Source of the DNA: Ananas comosus
Taxonomy: Eukaryota; Streptophyta; Magnoliopsida; Poales; Bromeliaceae
DNA: 64,000 nucleotides
Direction: 5' to 3'
NCBI RefSeq assembly: GCF_001540865.1
Contig: NC_033639.1
Coordinates: 3,186,188 to 3,250,187, forward strand
The notes beneath the pieces were generated by a model. The model was not told the DNA's origin, searched no databases, and saw only the letters and a program-made list of their open reading frames with translations. Below, piece by piece: positions 11,453-20,857 of the stretch. How positions within the stretch are numbered: position 1 is the stretch's first letter; every line of letters begins with the position of its first letter. Position numbers and translations under genes: made by a program.

Positions 11453-12539
11453 GACTGACTCCGGAGCGCACTACTTGTGTGGAGCGACCACCACAAGTTG
11501 GGAACAGACAATGAGTATGATCCAATTCTCCCACCTCACGGGTGCCCTATCCACTAGGGTTACTGTCACCATAGTCAATGGGTTTCATATACGCTACGAC
11601 TCACTTATGCCACTCGTTCTTTGTTTAATTAACAACTAGGTGCCACTCGTCCTTTTATTTCAACTATTGCATCATTCTCTCACCGCTACGCTATAGGGTT
11701 ACAAGTCTCGACCCAATCCTCATCAATCCCCTATATCCAGCAACTAATGCATAGTACGATATCAGTTAGGAAAGCATAAGGAAAGGCGATGCACAATTAT
11801 CCTACAATGCATGTGAACAAAGGATGCAAGATCTCAAAACACTAAGATATAAAAGGGAGCCCGATTGCTTCGGGATAGACACCACCCACCTCTTGGTGAT
11901 GCCGCAATGGTAGGAAACTCGACGCTGCGGTCCTTGTACGTCGCTTCAACTCCTCAGGGCGAAGCGAGCCCTCAAGTACTCATTTTGGCGATAACTCCGC
12001 ACTCGCTCGTCGGATCGACGAACCTTCTTCGCCGACGTGTTCCGAGACCTAGCAATTAGGTTTACGACCTATTAAAATAGATCAAAACCCTAAATTTCCA
12101 ATAATCCCAAATCCGTGCCCTAGATTAGCAACGGTGAGGAAATCCGTGGTGCGAGCTTCAAATGCGAGCTTGAACCATCTATTTATCTCCTCTGGGTTCC
12201 ATTTGAACCAATTCCAAGCAATAAAACCCCCAAACCCTAAAAACACCATTAAAGAATTTAGGGCTTACCTCTAAACCAAGCTCCAAACTTGCTCTAGCTT
12301 GAAGGGAAGAGAGAAGAAGATCTTCTTTTTCTTCTTCTTGGTATTCTCCTTCCACTTCTTCTTCTTTTCCTTCCTCTTCTTCTCCTCCTTCTTCTTTTCC
12401 TTCTTTTCTTTCTAGAGAGAGAGAAGGAAAGAGTGTGAGAGGGTTAGAGGGAAATGAGAGAAAGAGAGGGGTCCCCCAGCCTCTAATAAGGCTATTTTGC
12501 AGATAGCCCCCTCAACTTTTCATCTATTAAACAGCCCTC

Positions 12540-12860
12540 ACTGGGCTGATTTCGCAGTGAGGGACCGGTCCCAGCTCGGGGAGACCGGTCCCCGAAAGCC
12601 TCCCATGCGGGCAGAGGGGATTTCGCGTTCGGGAACCGGTCCTTGCCTGAGAGACCGGTCCCCGGGAGACCGGTCCTTGTCCGAGAGACCAGTTTCCGAA
12701 AGTTGGATTTTCGGGACTTAGCCAAATTTCGGCTATTCTCGCTGGGCTGACGTTCGGGAACTGGTCCCTGCCGGCCAGGGACCGGTCTCATTAGAGACCC
12801 CCGCAGCCCAGCCTGATGGAACCGGTCCCTCCCTGCCAGGGACCGGTCCCCGAGAGCATT
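12540..12860. repeat. GGGACCGGTCCC palindrome cluster, LTR D
   Basis: Exact copies lie at 12561-12572 and 12839-12850, with many one- or two-base variants (GAGACCGGTCCCC and similar) between them. Being palindromic, they read the same on both strands. They lie within the first 500 bases of the LTR in its own orientation (U3). Confidence 0.9.
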
Positions 12861-13022
12861 TCTGCTCTAGTGCAGATTTCGCACTGGCGCTCTCGTGGAC
12901 CCTTCCTTAATGTACTTTATGCATTACAATCACCTTCAGACTTTCCGAAGCCTACACACTCGACAAATAGTCGATTCCAATCGAAGTCTGATCCTCGAAT
13001 TTCGAGGATTCACTTCCTTACA

Positions 13023-13036
13023 TCCTCTCCACCTTA
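13023..13036 (-). promoter_or_regulatory. Polypurine tract of element D
   Basis: The minus strand reads AAGGTGGAGAGGA and ends exactly at the TG of the 3' LTR. Confidence 0.85.
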
Positions 13037-13114
13037 AAAGAGTTTCGTCCTCGAAACGAACTCCAATACTACCGGACTTATTTAGAATCTTAAATTCTAG
13101 ACTCATACCTTGTT

Positions 13115-14370
13115 TTACTCCTCGAACAAGTGAGGGTGATTCGCTTTCATCTCTCCCTCGAGCTCCCAGATGGCTTTGCGATCGTCATGATTGCTCCACT
13201 GGACTCGAACATAAGGAATTTCTCGATTCCTTAACACCTCACGAGCGGTAATTGCCATCGGGAATTCCTCGTAGCTCAGGTCCTCTTGAAGTTCCGACGG
13301 CTCATATAACATCACATGCTCAGGATTAGGAATGTATTTGCGAAGATTGGAGACGTGGAATACATTGTGTACATCTGCAAGCTTCGGCGGCAACACGAGC
13401 CGATAAGCCACCGTCCCAATCCGTTCCAAGATCTCATAGGGGCCAATATATCGGGGACTTAACTTTCCCCGAATGCCAAATCGCTTAACGCCCCTCATAG
13501 GAGAAACCTTCAAGAAAACGTGGTCGCCTACCGCAAACTCCAAATCTCGTCGGCGCTTATCCGCATAGCTCTGCTGTCGAGACTGCGCCGTGAGCAATCG
13601 TTTGCGAGCAAGGCGGACCTTTTCTTCCGCCTCCCGCAACACATCGGGCTCGAACTCCGTGCGCTCGCCTACATCGCTCCAATAAATGGGAGATCGGCAC
13701 TTTGGCCCGTAAAGAGCCTCGAACGGTGTCATCTCCACACTAGCATGATAACTATTGTTGTAGGCGAACTCGGCCATTGGCAAATACTTACACCAGCCCC
13801 CTTTGTAGTCAATGACACACGCCCGCAACATGTCCTCCAGAGTCTGAATGGTTCTTTTAGTTTGCCCGTCCGTCTGGGGATGAAATGTAGTGCTGAAATC
13901 GAGCCGTGTGCCAAGGGCCTCCTGCAGGCTTTTCTAGAAATGTGAAGTGAACTTGGGGTCTCTATTCGATACGATCGACTTCGGTACCCCATGTAGCCTC
14001 ACTACCTCGTCAAGGTATACTTGCGCCAACTTATCTCCCGCCCAGGTGGTGTGGATCGGCAAAAAGTGTGCCGACTTTGTCAGGCGGTCACAATCACCCA
14101 TATCGCGTCGTGGTCCCCTGTAGAGCGAGGTAAGCCAACGATGAAATCCATAGATATGTCCTCCCATTTCCAGACAGGAATAGGTAGGCTTTGAAGTTTT
14201 GCCGCTGGAAACTGGCGCTCTGCTTTTACTTGCTGACAAGTTAAACACTTCGCCACGAAGCGCCCAATATCAGCCTTCATCCTCGGCCACCAATAGATTG
14301 CCTTCAACTCATGATACATCTTGGTGCCGCCCGGGTGATCCGCGTATGGAGACCGGTGGGCTTCTTGCAA
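13115..14370 (-). pseudogene. Element D integrase and chromodomain-like tail
   Basis: The minus-strand reading starts with the zinc finger ([27 protein letters not shown]), then [34 protein letters not shown], the third catalytic block, and [18 protein letters not shown] with a chromodomain-like end. It is broken by a one-base deletion near 14090 and by a TGG-to-TAG stop at about 13934. The third catalytic block reads GQTKRTIQ where the family has Glu: the codon at 13856-13858 is AAA (Lys). Integrase activity would be lost even if the frame were intact. Confidence 0.9.
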
Positions 14371-14372
14371 AA

Positions 14373-15818
14373 TCAGCTCACGAAGCTCTTAACCTTCGGG
14401 CACGCACCACCGGTTCCGAAACCGAAGTGCGCCACCGGCGTCCAAATCACCACCGCGTCCTTCCTCAATGTTGCGCCGCACCTTTTGGAGACTCGGATCT
14501 GCAGGTTGCAATTTCTTGACCTCTCCAATAAGGTCGGTTGAATGACGACTGCCATCAGCTGAGTCGGGACCTCAGGAGCGACCACTTCAAGGTCCAATCG
14601 CTCCATATCCAGCCACAGGGGTGTTTGCTGGGTGACATCAAAAGCGAGGTTCTTCGCCGACTTCCTACTAAGCGTATCCGCGACCACATTTGCCTTGCCG
14701 GGGTGGTAGAGGATATCGACATCGTAATCCTTTAATAGCTCTAGCCACCGCCTCTGTCGCATGTTTAATTCCTTCTGGGTAAACAAATACTTCAGACTTT
14801 TGTGGTCGGTGTAGATCTCGCAGTGTGCACCATATAAATAGTGCCTCCACAGTTTCAGCGCAAAGATCACTGCCGCCAACTCCAAGTCATGGATGGGGTA
14901 ATTCTTCTCGTGGTCCTTAAGCTGACGGGATGCATAGGCTATCACTCTCCCGCCCTGCATCAGGACACACCCCAAGCCTAATAGGATGCATCACTATAGA
15001 CCACAAAGTCCTCGCCCTGCACCGGTAAGGCGAGTATCGGAGCCGACGTCAATCTTTTCTTCAACTCGTTGAAGCTTTGGTCACACTCGTCGCTCCAAAT
15101 AAACTTGGCGCCCTTCTGTGTCAGACCGGTAAGCGGAGTCACAATCTTCGAAAAGCCCTCCACAAACCGTCGATAATAGCCCGCTAAGCCTACAAAGCTT
15201 CGGACCTCCGTGACGTTCGTCGGGCGTGGCCACTTCTCGACCGCTTCGACCTTCCTCGGGTCAACCGAAACACCGCCCTCGAAAATCACATGTCCTAGGA
15301 AGGCAACCTCTCGAAGCCAGAAGTCGCATTTCTTTAGTTTTGCGAATAGCTTCTCCTCCCGAAGGATTTGAAGCACTATCCGCAAATGCTCTGCGTGCTC
15401 CTCGTCGCTTTGCGAATAGACCAAGATGTCGTCTATAAAGACCACGACAAATCGGTCTAAGCACGCCTTGAACACATGGTTCATTAGATCCATGAACGCC
15501 GCCGGGGCATTAGTGAGCCCGAAAGGCATAACCGTGTACTCGTAGTGTCCATAACGCGTAAGAAATGCAGTTTTCTGAACATCCTCTGGCTTAATCCTTA
15601 ACTGATGGTAGCCGGACTGTAGGTCTATCTTCGAGTACACTCGTGACCCTTGTAACTGGTCAAATAAGTCGTCAATTCGGGGCAACGGGTATTTATTCTT
15701 TATTGTGACTCTATTCAACTCTCGATAGTCCACGCAGAGTCGAAACGAGCCATTCTTCTTGCGGACGAACAATACCGGGGCTCCCCACGGCGACACGCTC
15801 GGCCTGATAAACCCCTTG
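14373..15818 (-). pseudogene. Element D reverse transcriptase and RNase H
   Basis: On the minus strand RT begins at [15 protein letters not shown] and keeps VDYRELN, the FIDDILVYS catalytic motif and VAFLGHV; RNase H keeps YSDASY and [10 protein letters not shown] one-base deletion near 14980 splits RT from RNase H, and further breaks lie near 14400. The frame runs leftwards out of LTR sequence (to 16177), so its first 120 or so codons are LTR and not protein. Protease and the RT N-terminus are deleted. Confidence 0.9.
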
Positions 15819-15819
15819 T

Positions 15820-16315
15820 TTAAATAGCCCTCACTGGGCTGATTTCGCAGTGAGGGATCGGTCCCAGCTCGGGGAGACCGGTCCCCGAAAGCCTCCCATG
15901 CGGGCAGAGGGGATTTCGTGTTTGGGAACCGGTCCTTGCCTGAGAAACCGGTCCCCGGGAGACCGGTCCTTGTCCGAGAGACCGGTTCCCGAAAGTTGGA
16001 TTTTCGGGACTTAGCCAAATTTCGGCTATTCTCGCTGGGTTGACGTTCGGGAACCGGTCCCTGCCGGCCAGGGACCGGTCTCATCAGAGACCCCCGCAGC
16101 CCAGCCTGATGGAACCGGTCCCTCCCTGCCAGGGACCGGTCCCCGAGAGCATTTCTGCTCCAGTGCAGATTTCGCACTGGCGCTCTCGTGGACCATTCTT
16201 TAATGTACTTTATGCATTACAATCACCTTCGGACTTTCCGAAGCCTACACACTCGACAAATAGTCGATTCCAATCGAAGTCTGATCCTCAAATTTCGAGG
16301 ATTCACTTCCTTACA
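15820..16315 (-). repeat. Truncated 5' LTR of element D
   Basis: It corresponds to 12527-13022, with roughly a dozen mostly C/T or G/A differences by eye. It stops at TTAAATAGCCC (about 15820), where a deletion fuses it to RT. It carries the same GGGACCGGTCCC-type palindrome cluster (15855-16145). Confidence 0.92.
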
Positions 16316-16320
16316 TTTGT
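16316..16320. repeat. Target-site duplication, right, of element D
   Basis: TTTGT is identical to 10595-10599. Confidence 0.92.
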
Positions 16321-16912
16321 ATAGTTGGTTACTTATCTGCTTATTTCTTTCTATTATGCCTGAGTTAGACCTAGTCGGAAAGTCGGTGAGATTAGGGCTG
16401 AACCCACTGGGAACTTCGTTATAATTCTCACCCCACTATTTCCACAGAGCCGGGACCGAGTGAACCGGCGAGCGACCGCGGTAAAGGTATCGCGCCGTAG
16501 ACAGTGACTACCCGAGTCGGGTCCTATATTTTGCTAGTAGCATACCCTTACAGCATCTTTTGTATTTGATGTTAAGAAATGAATGTAAACTTTCTAATTC
16601 GAGGAAATGTGATGTAAAAAAGAAATGATGAAAAGCATGTATATGATAAAAGAATCGTGAATGTAAAGGTTGAATGCAATGTATGTGATCAAAAAATGAA
16701 TCGTATTACTTGTTTAGATGTTTAGCTTCAATTCTTTCACTCTTGGCTATTGCTTACTCTCATGTAAGCCGTAATTGTATGTTTCCGCTTGTGCATTCCT
16801 TTACTTGAATTGTACATGTGTTGAGCCTTGGACGGACAGGGGAGGTGCTGTCCGTTCGGCGTCTGTTCGACGTGCCCGAACCTGCCAAAGGGATCGGTCC
16901 CGGGGCTTGACA
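16321..16912 (+). repeat. Family B LTR, 3' part
   Basis: It resumes the LTR interrupted at 10599. It has CCCACTGGGAACTTCGTTAT with AATTCTCACC (hairpin module) and then an acceptor-like TTTCCACAG, matching 38340-38420. It ends CGGGGCTTGACA at 16912. No primer site follows, so this is either a solo LTR or a 3' LTR. Confidence 0.85.
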
Positions 16913-17118
16913 ACAACAAACTTTATACCTGTGATGATGTCAGCCGAAAGATCTTCCTCCTGTCGTGTCATCATGTAGGCGCGCCCGTCAGTGGTTTGGT
17001 GTACCTCCTTCACCTGACGGGATGTCGGGTGGCATCCAGACAAGGAATACACCGTATTGCCATGATCTTACCATGGAGCTGCTAGAGTAGACGCTGCTGC
17101 AGACACTAATCCTGCTCT
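16913..17118 (-). pseudogene. Element G gag end and protease start (remnant)
   Basis: The minus-strand reading contains SGCHPTSRQVKEVHQTTDGRAYMM and then EEDLSADIITGI, which resembles the gag-protease junction of gypsy elements just before the DTGA site. It stops at 16913 where the family B LTR entered. It continues in frame with the zinc-knuckle region right of 17583 when the 460-base insertion and one TSD copy are ignored. Confidence 0.7.
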
Positions 17119-17123
17119 ATTGG
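17119..17123. repeat. Target-site duplication, left, of mini-element
   Basis: ATTGG lies next to TGTCACGCCCC at 17124 and is repeated at 17584-17588. Confidence 0.88.
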
Positions 17124-17267
17124 TGTCACGCCCCGGGACCGGCGGAGGCCCTCCCGGTAGCGTGCCCAGACCCGCCATATGTCTACACATATAAGGCGTC
17201 TACAAGAAAAGCGGAAGTAAAAGCAAGAGATGGAACAAATGAAAGAAGTGAAGTAACAAGCAACAGA

Positions 17268-17280
17268 TGGTATCAGAGCC
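17268..17280 (+). promoter_or_regulatory. Primer-binding site of the mini-element
   Basis: TGGTATCAGAGCC is complementary to the initiator Met-tRNA 3' end. It sits inside the 460-base insertion in the same orientation as the 166-base LTR. Confidence 0.85.
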
Positions 17281-17403
17281 AATTACCAGCCGGAAGTGTG
17301 AGATGAGTCTCGGCTGAGCCAGGGTCTGGATGACGGGCTAGCGAGACGAGTCTCACATCGCCTGGTACTTGTGAGTCTGAGCCTGACGAGGACGTCAGGG
17401 CTT

Positions 17404-17416
17404 AAAGGAGGGGAGA
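17404..17416 (+). promoter_or_regulatory. Polypurine tract of the mini-element
   Basis: AAAGGAGGGGAGA ends one base before the TGTGAGACC start of the short LTR. Confidence 0.85.
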
Positions 17417-17417
17417 T

Positions 17418-17583
17418 TGTGAGACCCCAGATAGTCCTATATATGAGATATAATAGGGCTAAACTCTTAACCCGGCTTAAGCATTTTGGGTGGTGGCTAG
17501 ACCCAAGAGGTTAAGAGAGTTAAGCGTGCTAGGACGGGAGTAGTCCTAGGATGGGTGACCCCCTGGGAAGTTGGGGCGTCACA
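17418..17583 (+). repeat. Cassandra-type TRIM LTR
   Basis: This short LTR opens TGTGAGACCCC and ends GGGGCGTCACA, directly after a polypurine tract. It contains a 5S rRNA-like block. LTRs with 5S sequence are the defining mark of Cassandra TRIMs in plants. It has no coding capacity; such elements rely on enzymes from other LTR elements. Confidence 0.87.
17510..17572 (+). promoter_or_regulatory. 5S rRNA-like block with internal Pol III promoter elements
   Basis: GAGTTAAGCGTGCT followed by GAGTAGTCCTAGGATGGGTGACC and CCTGGGAAGT matches the second half of plant 5S rRNA, including the box A, intermediate element and box C region used by TFIIIA. It is not a complete 5S gene: the first half and the 3' end are absent. 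It probably serves as a retrotransposon promoter. Confidence 0.85.
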
Positions 17584-17588
17584 ATTGG

Positions 17589-18775
17589 TGCAATATGTCT
17601 TAAGATGTCAACGTTGGTCATACTTGTAACAGCGATTGTGGCACTTTGGGTACTCATAAACCCTATGAGCCTTGCCACAGATGACACAAGGTGGGGTGCT
17701 ATGCCTCTGAGATGTAGCGGGGCCACTGCTCGATCCTGACTGCATCTTGTGATGTTTGGGTGGTCGTCTATTACTCGATTGACCACCAATAAAACTCTCC
17801 GGTGCACGCTTCCTGCCTTCGCTCTTCTCGGATGCGTCCTGTTTGATTCGAGCCTCATCCATATCACTCTGCATCATCAGAGCCCGATCCAGGCTCTCTT
17901 TGAACGTCAACGCGCCATTGGATGCGATCAGAAGTCGAATATTTGGCTTTAGCCCTCTCACAAACAGCCTTGCCTTGTGATACTCGTCACGAACCACAAA
18001 CGAAATTAGCGCAATAATGTGAGAGAAGTCTCGCTCATACTCTGCTACGATACGGTTGCCTTGCTTGAGACACTATAGCTCGCGCTCCAGACTCTGCTTA
18101 GTGCTATCCTGGAAGTACTGCTCGTAAAGGAGTCTCCGGAACTCCTCCCAACGTGGATAGATGCTCCCAAGTTTGCGCTCGAAGTGGCTAATCCACCACG
18201 AATACGCATCCCTCTCAAGACATGAGCAGCTAGAGGGACGCGATTCAGCTCCTCGATGTGTAGATCACGGAACAGTTTCTCCAAGTGGGTGATCCAATAC
18301 TCGATCACCCAGGCGTCGTCGTTCTTTCCAGCGAACTTCGGCAGATCGAACTTTCGAAAATCCATCAGCCTTGCCCTGATGCGGGTGCCCTCCGCTGCAG
18401 GGGTATCAATACCAACAGCGGAAATCGTCGTGGCGGCCGTCATTGTCGTGGTAGTTACGGCTGGAGCTACGTCAGGCGGTGCGTCGCGGGAGGATCCGTA
18501 GTCACCGGAGTGTCCTGTGCCAGAGGTGGAGCAGGGGTAGCAGTAGCTGCAGCCTGCTGCTGCAAGAACTACTGAAACAAACCAGAGAGGGTTGCCAACT
18601 AGCCCCTCAAATCAGCTACCTGGGCCTCGAGCTGTTGGGTGCGAGTATCACTCAACGGCTCTGTGCCCAACTGCTCCCCAACGCCCCCACTCGTAGAAGC
18701 ACGAGTACTGCCGGATGTCTTCACACCAGCACGTCTACCACCACGACCCGGATAAGGGTGTCTACCACGAGCCAT
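17589..18775 (-). pseudogene. gag: Element G gag (Ty3/gypsy), broken
   Basis: The minus-strand reading begins MARGRHPYPGRGG at 18772, which is typical of gypsy gag. A capsid part (FRKFDLPKFAGKNDDAWVIEYW, HLEKLFRDL) follows, then FVRGLKPNIRLLIAS, a basic Ser/Pro-rich stretch and a zinc-knuckle region (CVICGKAHRVYEYPKC, then CYKYDQR with a stop). Frame changes lie near 18200 and 18030. One knuckle cysteine is Tyr (CYKY for CYKC), and a stop replaces a residue before its His. It encodes no functional capsid. Confidence 0.85.
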
Positions 18776-18944
18776 CTGCAACAGAAAACACCGTCAAGCT
18801 AACCGATCGACTCGACATACATATAGACCGGGACTCAAGCCCAAAACCGCACTGACATGCCTACATGCCTTAGGTCTTCCTATGGGTCAACCTAACTAGT
18901 GGTTCAGTTAGAAAACTTGCAAATATAGTTGTAGTTATTTCACG

Positions 18945-18956
18945 CTCTGATATCAT
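18945..18956 (-). promoter_or_regulatory. Primer-binding site of element G
   Basis: The minus strand reads TGATATCAGAGC, one mismatch from the usual Met-tRNA site. It lies a few bases from the LTR end at 18964. Confidence 0.8.
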
Positions 18957-18963
18957 CTTAATC

Positions 18964-20060
18964 TGTCACGTCTCGAGGCCGATTTTAAAAGCCTTTTTAA
19001 ATCAGTTACCAATTTTGAAATCAGAGTTGCGGAAAACATGCCCTTTTTTTTTTAACTTGGCCCACGTGACATACAGACCCACCACAAATACAAAGTTCCT
19101 CTGTCCACTCAGACCGAATCTCCTTTGTATTTGCACAGCGTACCAACAGCTAATCAGGATATCAACCACAACTTACATTTACCAATCAACAACCAATTCA
19201 TGATATGCATTTTCATACAACTAACAATCCTTAGAGATGATGCATGCCTCTAAGCACTCCTTAGGCGCTAGATGATGCAATGCACAAAAGCTCCTATATT
19301 TACATAAAATATAGGGCAGCTGGGGGCTAGGTTTAGGGTTAGGTGGATCACAAACCCTAGTAGCTATGTATATATACAAAGCTCAAATTGCGGAAAAGCC
19401 CATCCAAACTCAATATTTAATATTGAGTCCTTCACAGCGCATGCAAAATGCGCAAACGCACCTCCACATGTGATTTCACACGAAATGGTACATAAAATGT
19501 CGTAATTTTTGCGAAAATGCCGTTTTGCCATCACTGACCTCTCCTCGAACAATGCGCAATATCCGCAGATCCGTTCGTCAGATTTGTGAACGGATCGCAC
19601 TAATGCGATCAGCACGACGGAGACAACAAAGCTACAATTTTAGTTTGCCTCGATCGATCAAGGATTCGAAACGAAATCCGTTCTCTCTCCAATAGGCCAA
19701 AATGACGCACAAATACATATAGAACATGTATTTTCAGATTTTCTCAAAATTCGTGCATCAAACCCAAAATCCGTCAGAGCCATTAGTTCCAAAATAGCTG
19801 AATCGTTCGAAACGAGCTATTGGATCGTTATGAACGGAGTCCGATACGTGCTAGAAGCCAACTTCACATCGTGGCTTCTCCCGAAAACTGAGTTACTATT
19901 CACTTTAAGTGAAAACTGGAAATCGCGTAAAATCTCCGTTCTAACTCGATTTCTTTCGAAACTTGACGAGTGCTTTTGTAATTAAATTACACACAAAAAC
20001 ATCATCAACAGAGTATTTAGCTACACTGCCAAAATCTCAGTCCTTATAGTGAAAGATATG
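18964..20060 (-). repeat. 5' LTR of element G (outer end uncertain)
   Basis: It opens TGTCACGTCTCGAGG next to the primer site. On the minus strand a TATA-like TTTGTATATATACATAGC lies near 19370, upstream of a leader. The outer terminus is not clear; the sequence changes to copia-like LTR text near 20060-20095. The short frames are not genes. Confidence 0.65.
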
Positions 20061-20335
20061 GATCCCGAGGATCTAAAAGGTAAGTAACACCTAGAGGGGG
20101 GTGAATAGGTGTAAAAGAGTTTTAAAGCAATTTAAGCCTTCTGAACTTATTACAATTAAATACCTTCACCACAAATGATCTATTCTTCATACCTGAGGTG
20201 TTGAGCTTTCCGAATGAGTCTTTGTTCTTCAATTTGAATCTTTTCTTCAAACTTCCGCAATCAACTCTTCAAGACTCCATTCAACTTTACGAAATCCGCC
20301 AACCTATAAAATTCTTAACAATCTCCCCCTTTGAC
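20061..20335 (-). repeat. 3' LTR-like end and polypurine tract of a non-autonomous element
   Basis: The minus-strand reading has a purine tract (TCAAAGGGGGAGA, about 20321-20335), then TGTTAAGAATTTTATAGG, ending near CACCCCCCTCTAGGTG. The GGGGGAGATTGTTAAG junction is characteristic of the 3' LTR boundary in many plant Ty1/copia-type elements. The exact end on the 20061 side is uncertain. Confidence 0.6.
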
Positions 20336-20857
20336 GATTTCGTGACAAAATATACTACAATGCTTGTACACAACTCAGAAACAATAAAAAGAAGATCATC
20401 GCAATCACCAAACGACAATCTCCTGCATGATCGATCCAATAAATAAAAAAATTATATTTTTCACAATCTTAATACAGACTCTATGACTTAGACATGGAGT
20501 CTTGAAGTCTTGAACATTCCTGCAAAAACATTCTTAAAACACAATCAATATTCAAGCATACTTACCATAAAAGATCAAACATAAACGTCAAAGCAATCAA
20601 AGCAACAAGTCATAGTTCATAGTTCATCTAAGTCATAGTCAAGCACCTAAGCAAACATCTAATCTAAATTTACACAACTAAGCTAAATGCATCATCATCA
20701 TCAGACATCATCATCATCATGAGCATCAGCATCTCCCCCTTTTTGTCAGAAAGCGCCAAAATGACAAAATGAGGAACCCCGCATACTCAGTCGGAATCAT
20801 CACCCCGCGGAGGAAGATCTGAGCTGCAACAACCCAATTTGTCAAAGATGGCTGTCA
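20336..20857. other. 3' untranslated part of the non-autonomous element
   Basis: This AT-rich sequence lies between the ORF and the polypurine tract. It holds a TCATCATCATCAGAC-type trinucleotide run (20690-20730) and a second purine-rich motif (minus strand ACAAAAAGGGGGAGA, near 20735). No gene is seen. Confidence 0.6.

Larger units (their letters stand above)
10600..13022 (-). repeat. 3' LTR of element D
   Basis: It is 2,423 bases, reading TGTAAGGAAGTG to GGTGTGACA on the minus strand. It has a CTT-rich tract (12325-12420), the hairpin module at about 11058-11092 and a dense palindrome cluster at 12540-12860. The last 490 bases on the plus strand match 15820-16315. It is a close relative of family B. 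Confidence 0.93.
10600..16315 (-). mobile_element. Element D, nested Ty3/gypsy element, internally deleted
   Basis: It lies on the minus strand inside the family B LTR and is bounded by the 5-base duplication TTTGT. The order in its own direction is a truncated 5' LTR (16315 to about 15820), RT, RNase H, integrase, chromodomain-like tail, polypurine tract and a complete 3' LTR (13022 to 10600). A deletion joins the 5' LTR directly to RT, removing most of the LTR, the primer site, gag, protease and the RT N-terminus. The sequence on both sides of the insertion is family B LTR. Confidence 0.93.
17124..17583 (+). mobile_element. Chimeric mini-retroelement (460 bp) with Cassandra-like LTR
   Basis: It is bounded by ATTGG on both sides, and removing 465 bases restores the gag reading phase of the host element, so it entered as one unit. 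The left 95 bases or so are the reverse complement of a family F/F' LTR end (compare 40948 onward). Then come a Met-tRNA primer site (17268-17280), about 120 bases of internal sequence, a polypurine tract (17404-17416) and a 166-base LTR (17418-17583) with 5S rRNA-like sequence. The two termini are both U5-type ends (TGTCACGCCCC and GGGGCGTCACA, near inverted copies). An ordinary TRIM would have two identical direct LTRs. Confidence 0.85.

Noticed and set aside
12497..12791. Frames in the palindrome clusters with repeated Asp-Arg-Ser or Pro-Val-Pro wording (12492-12791, 16040-16324, 41857-42600, 60002-60504)
   Set aside because: They arise from repeated GGGACCGGTCCC-type DNA inside LTRs and occur in several frames on both strands.
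16737..17085. Frames at 16737-17085 as host genes
   Set aside because: They cross the end of LTR B into element G remnant sequence; only the minus-strand gag/protease reading makes sense.
17510..17572. Genuine 5S rRNA gene
   Set aside because: Only the second half is present, and it lies inside an LTR bounded by TG...CA and preceded by a polypurine tract.
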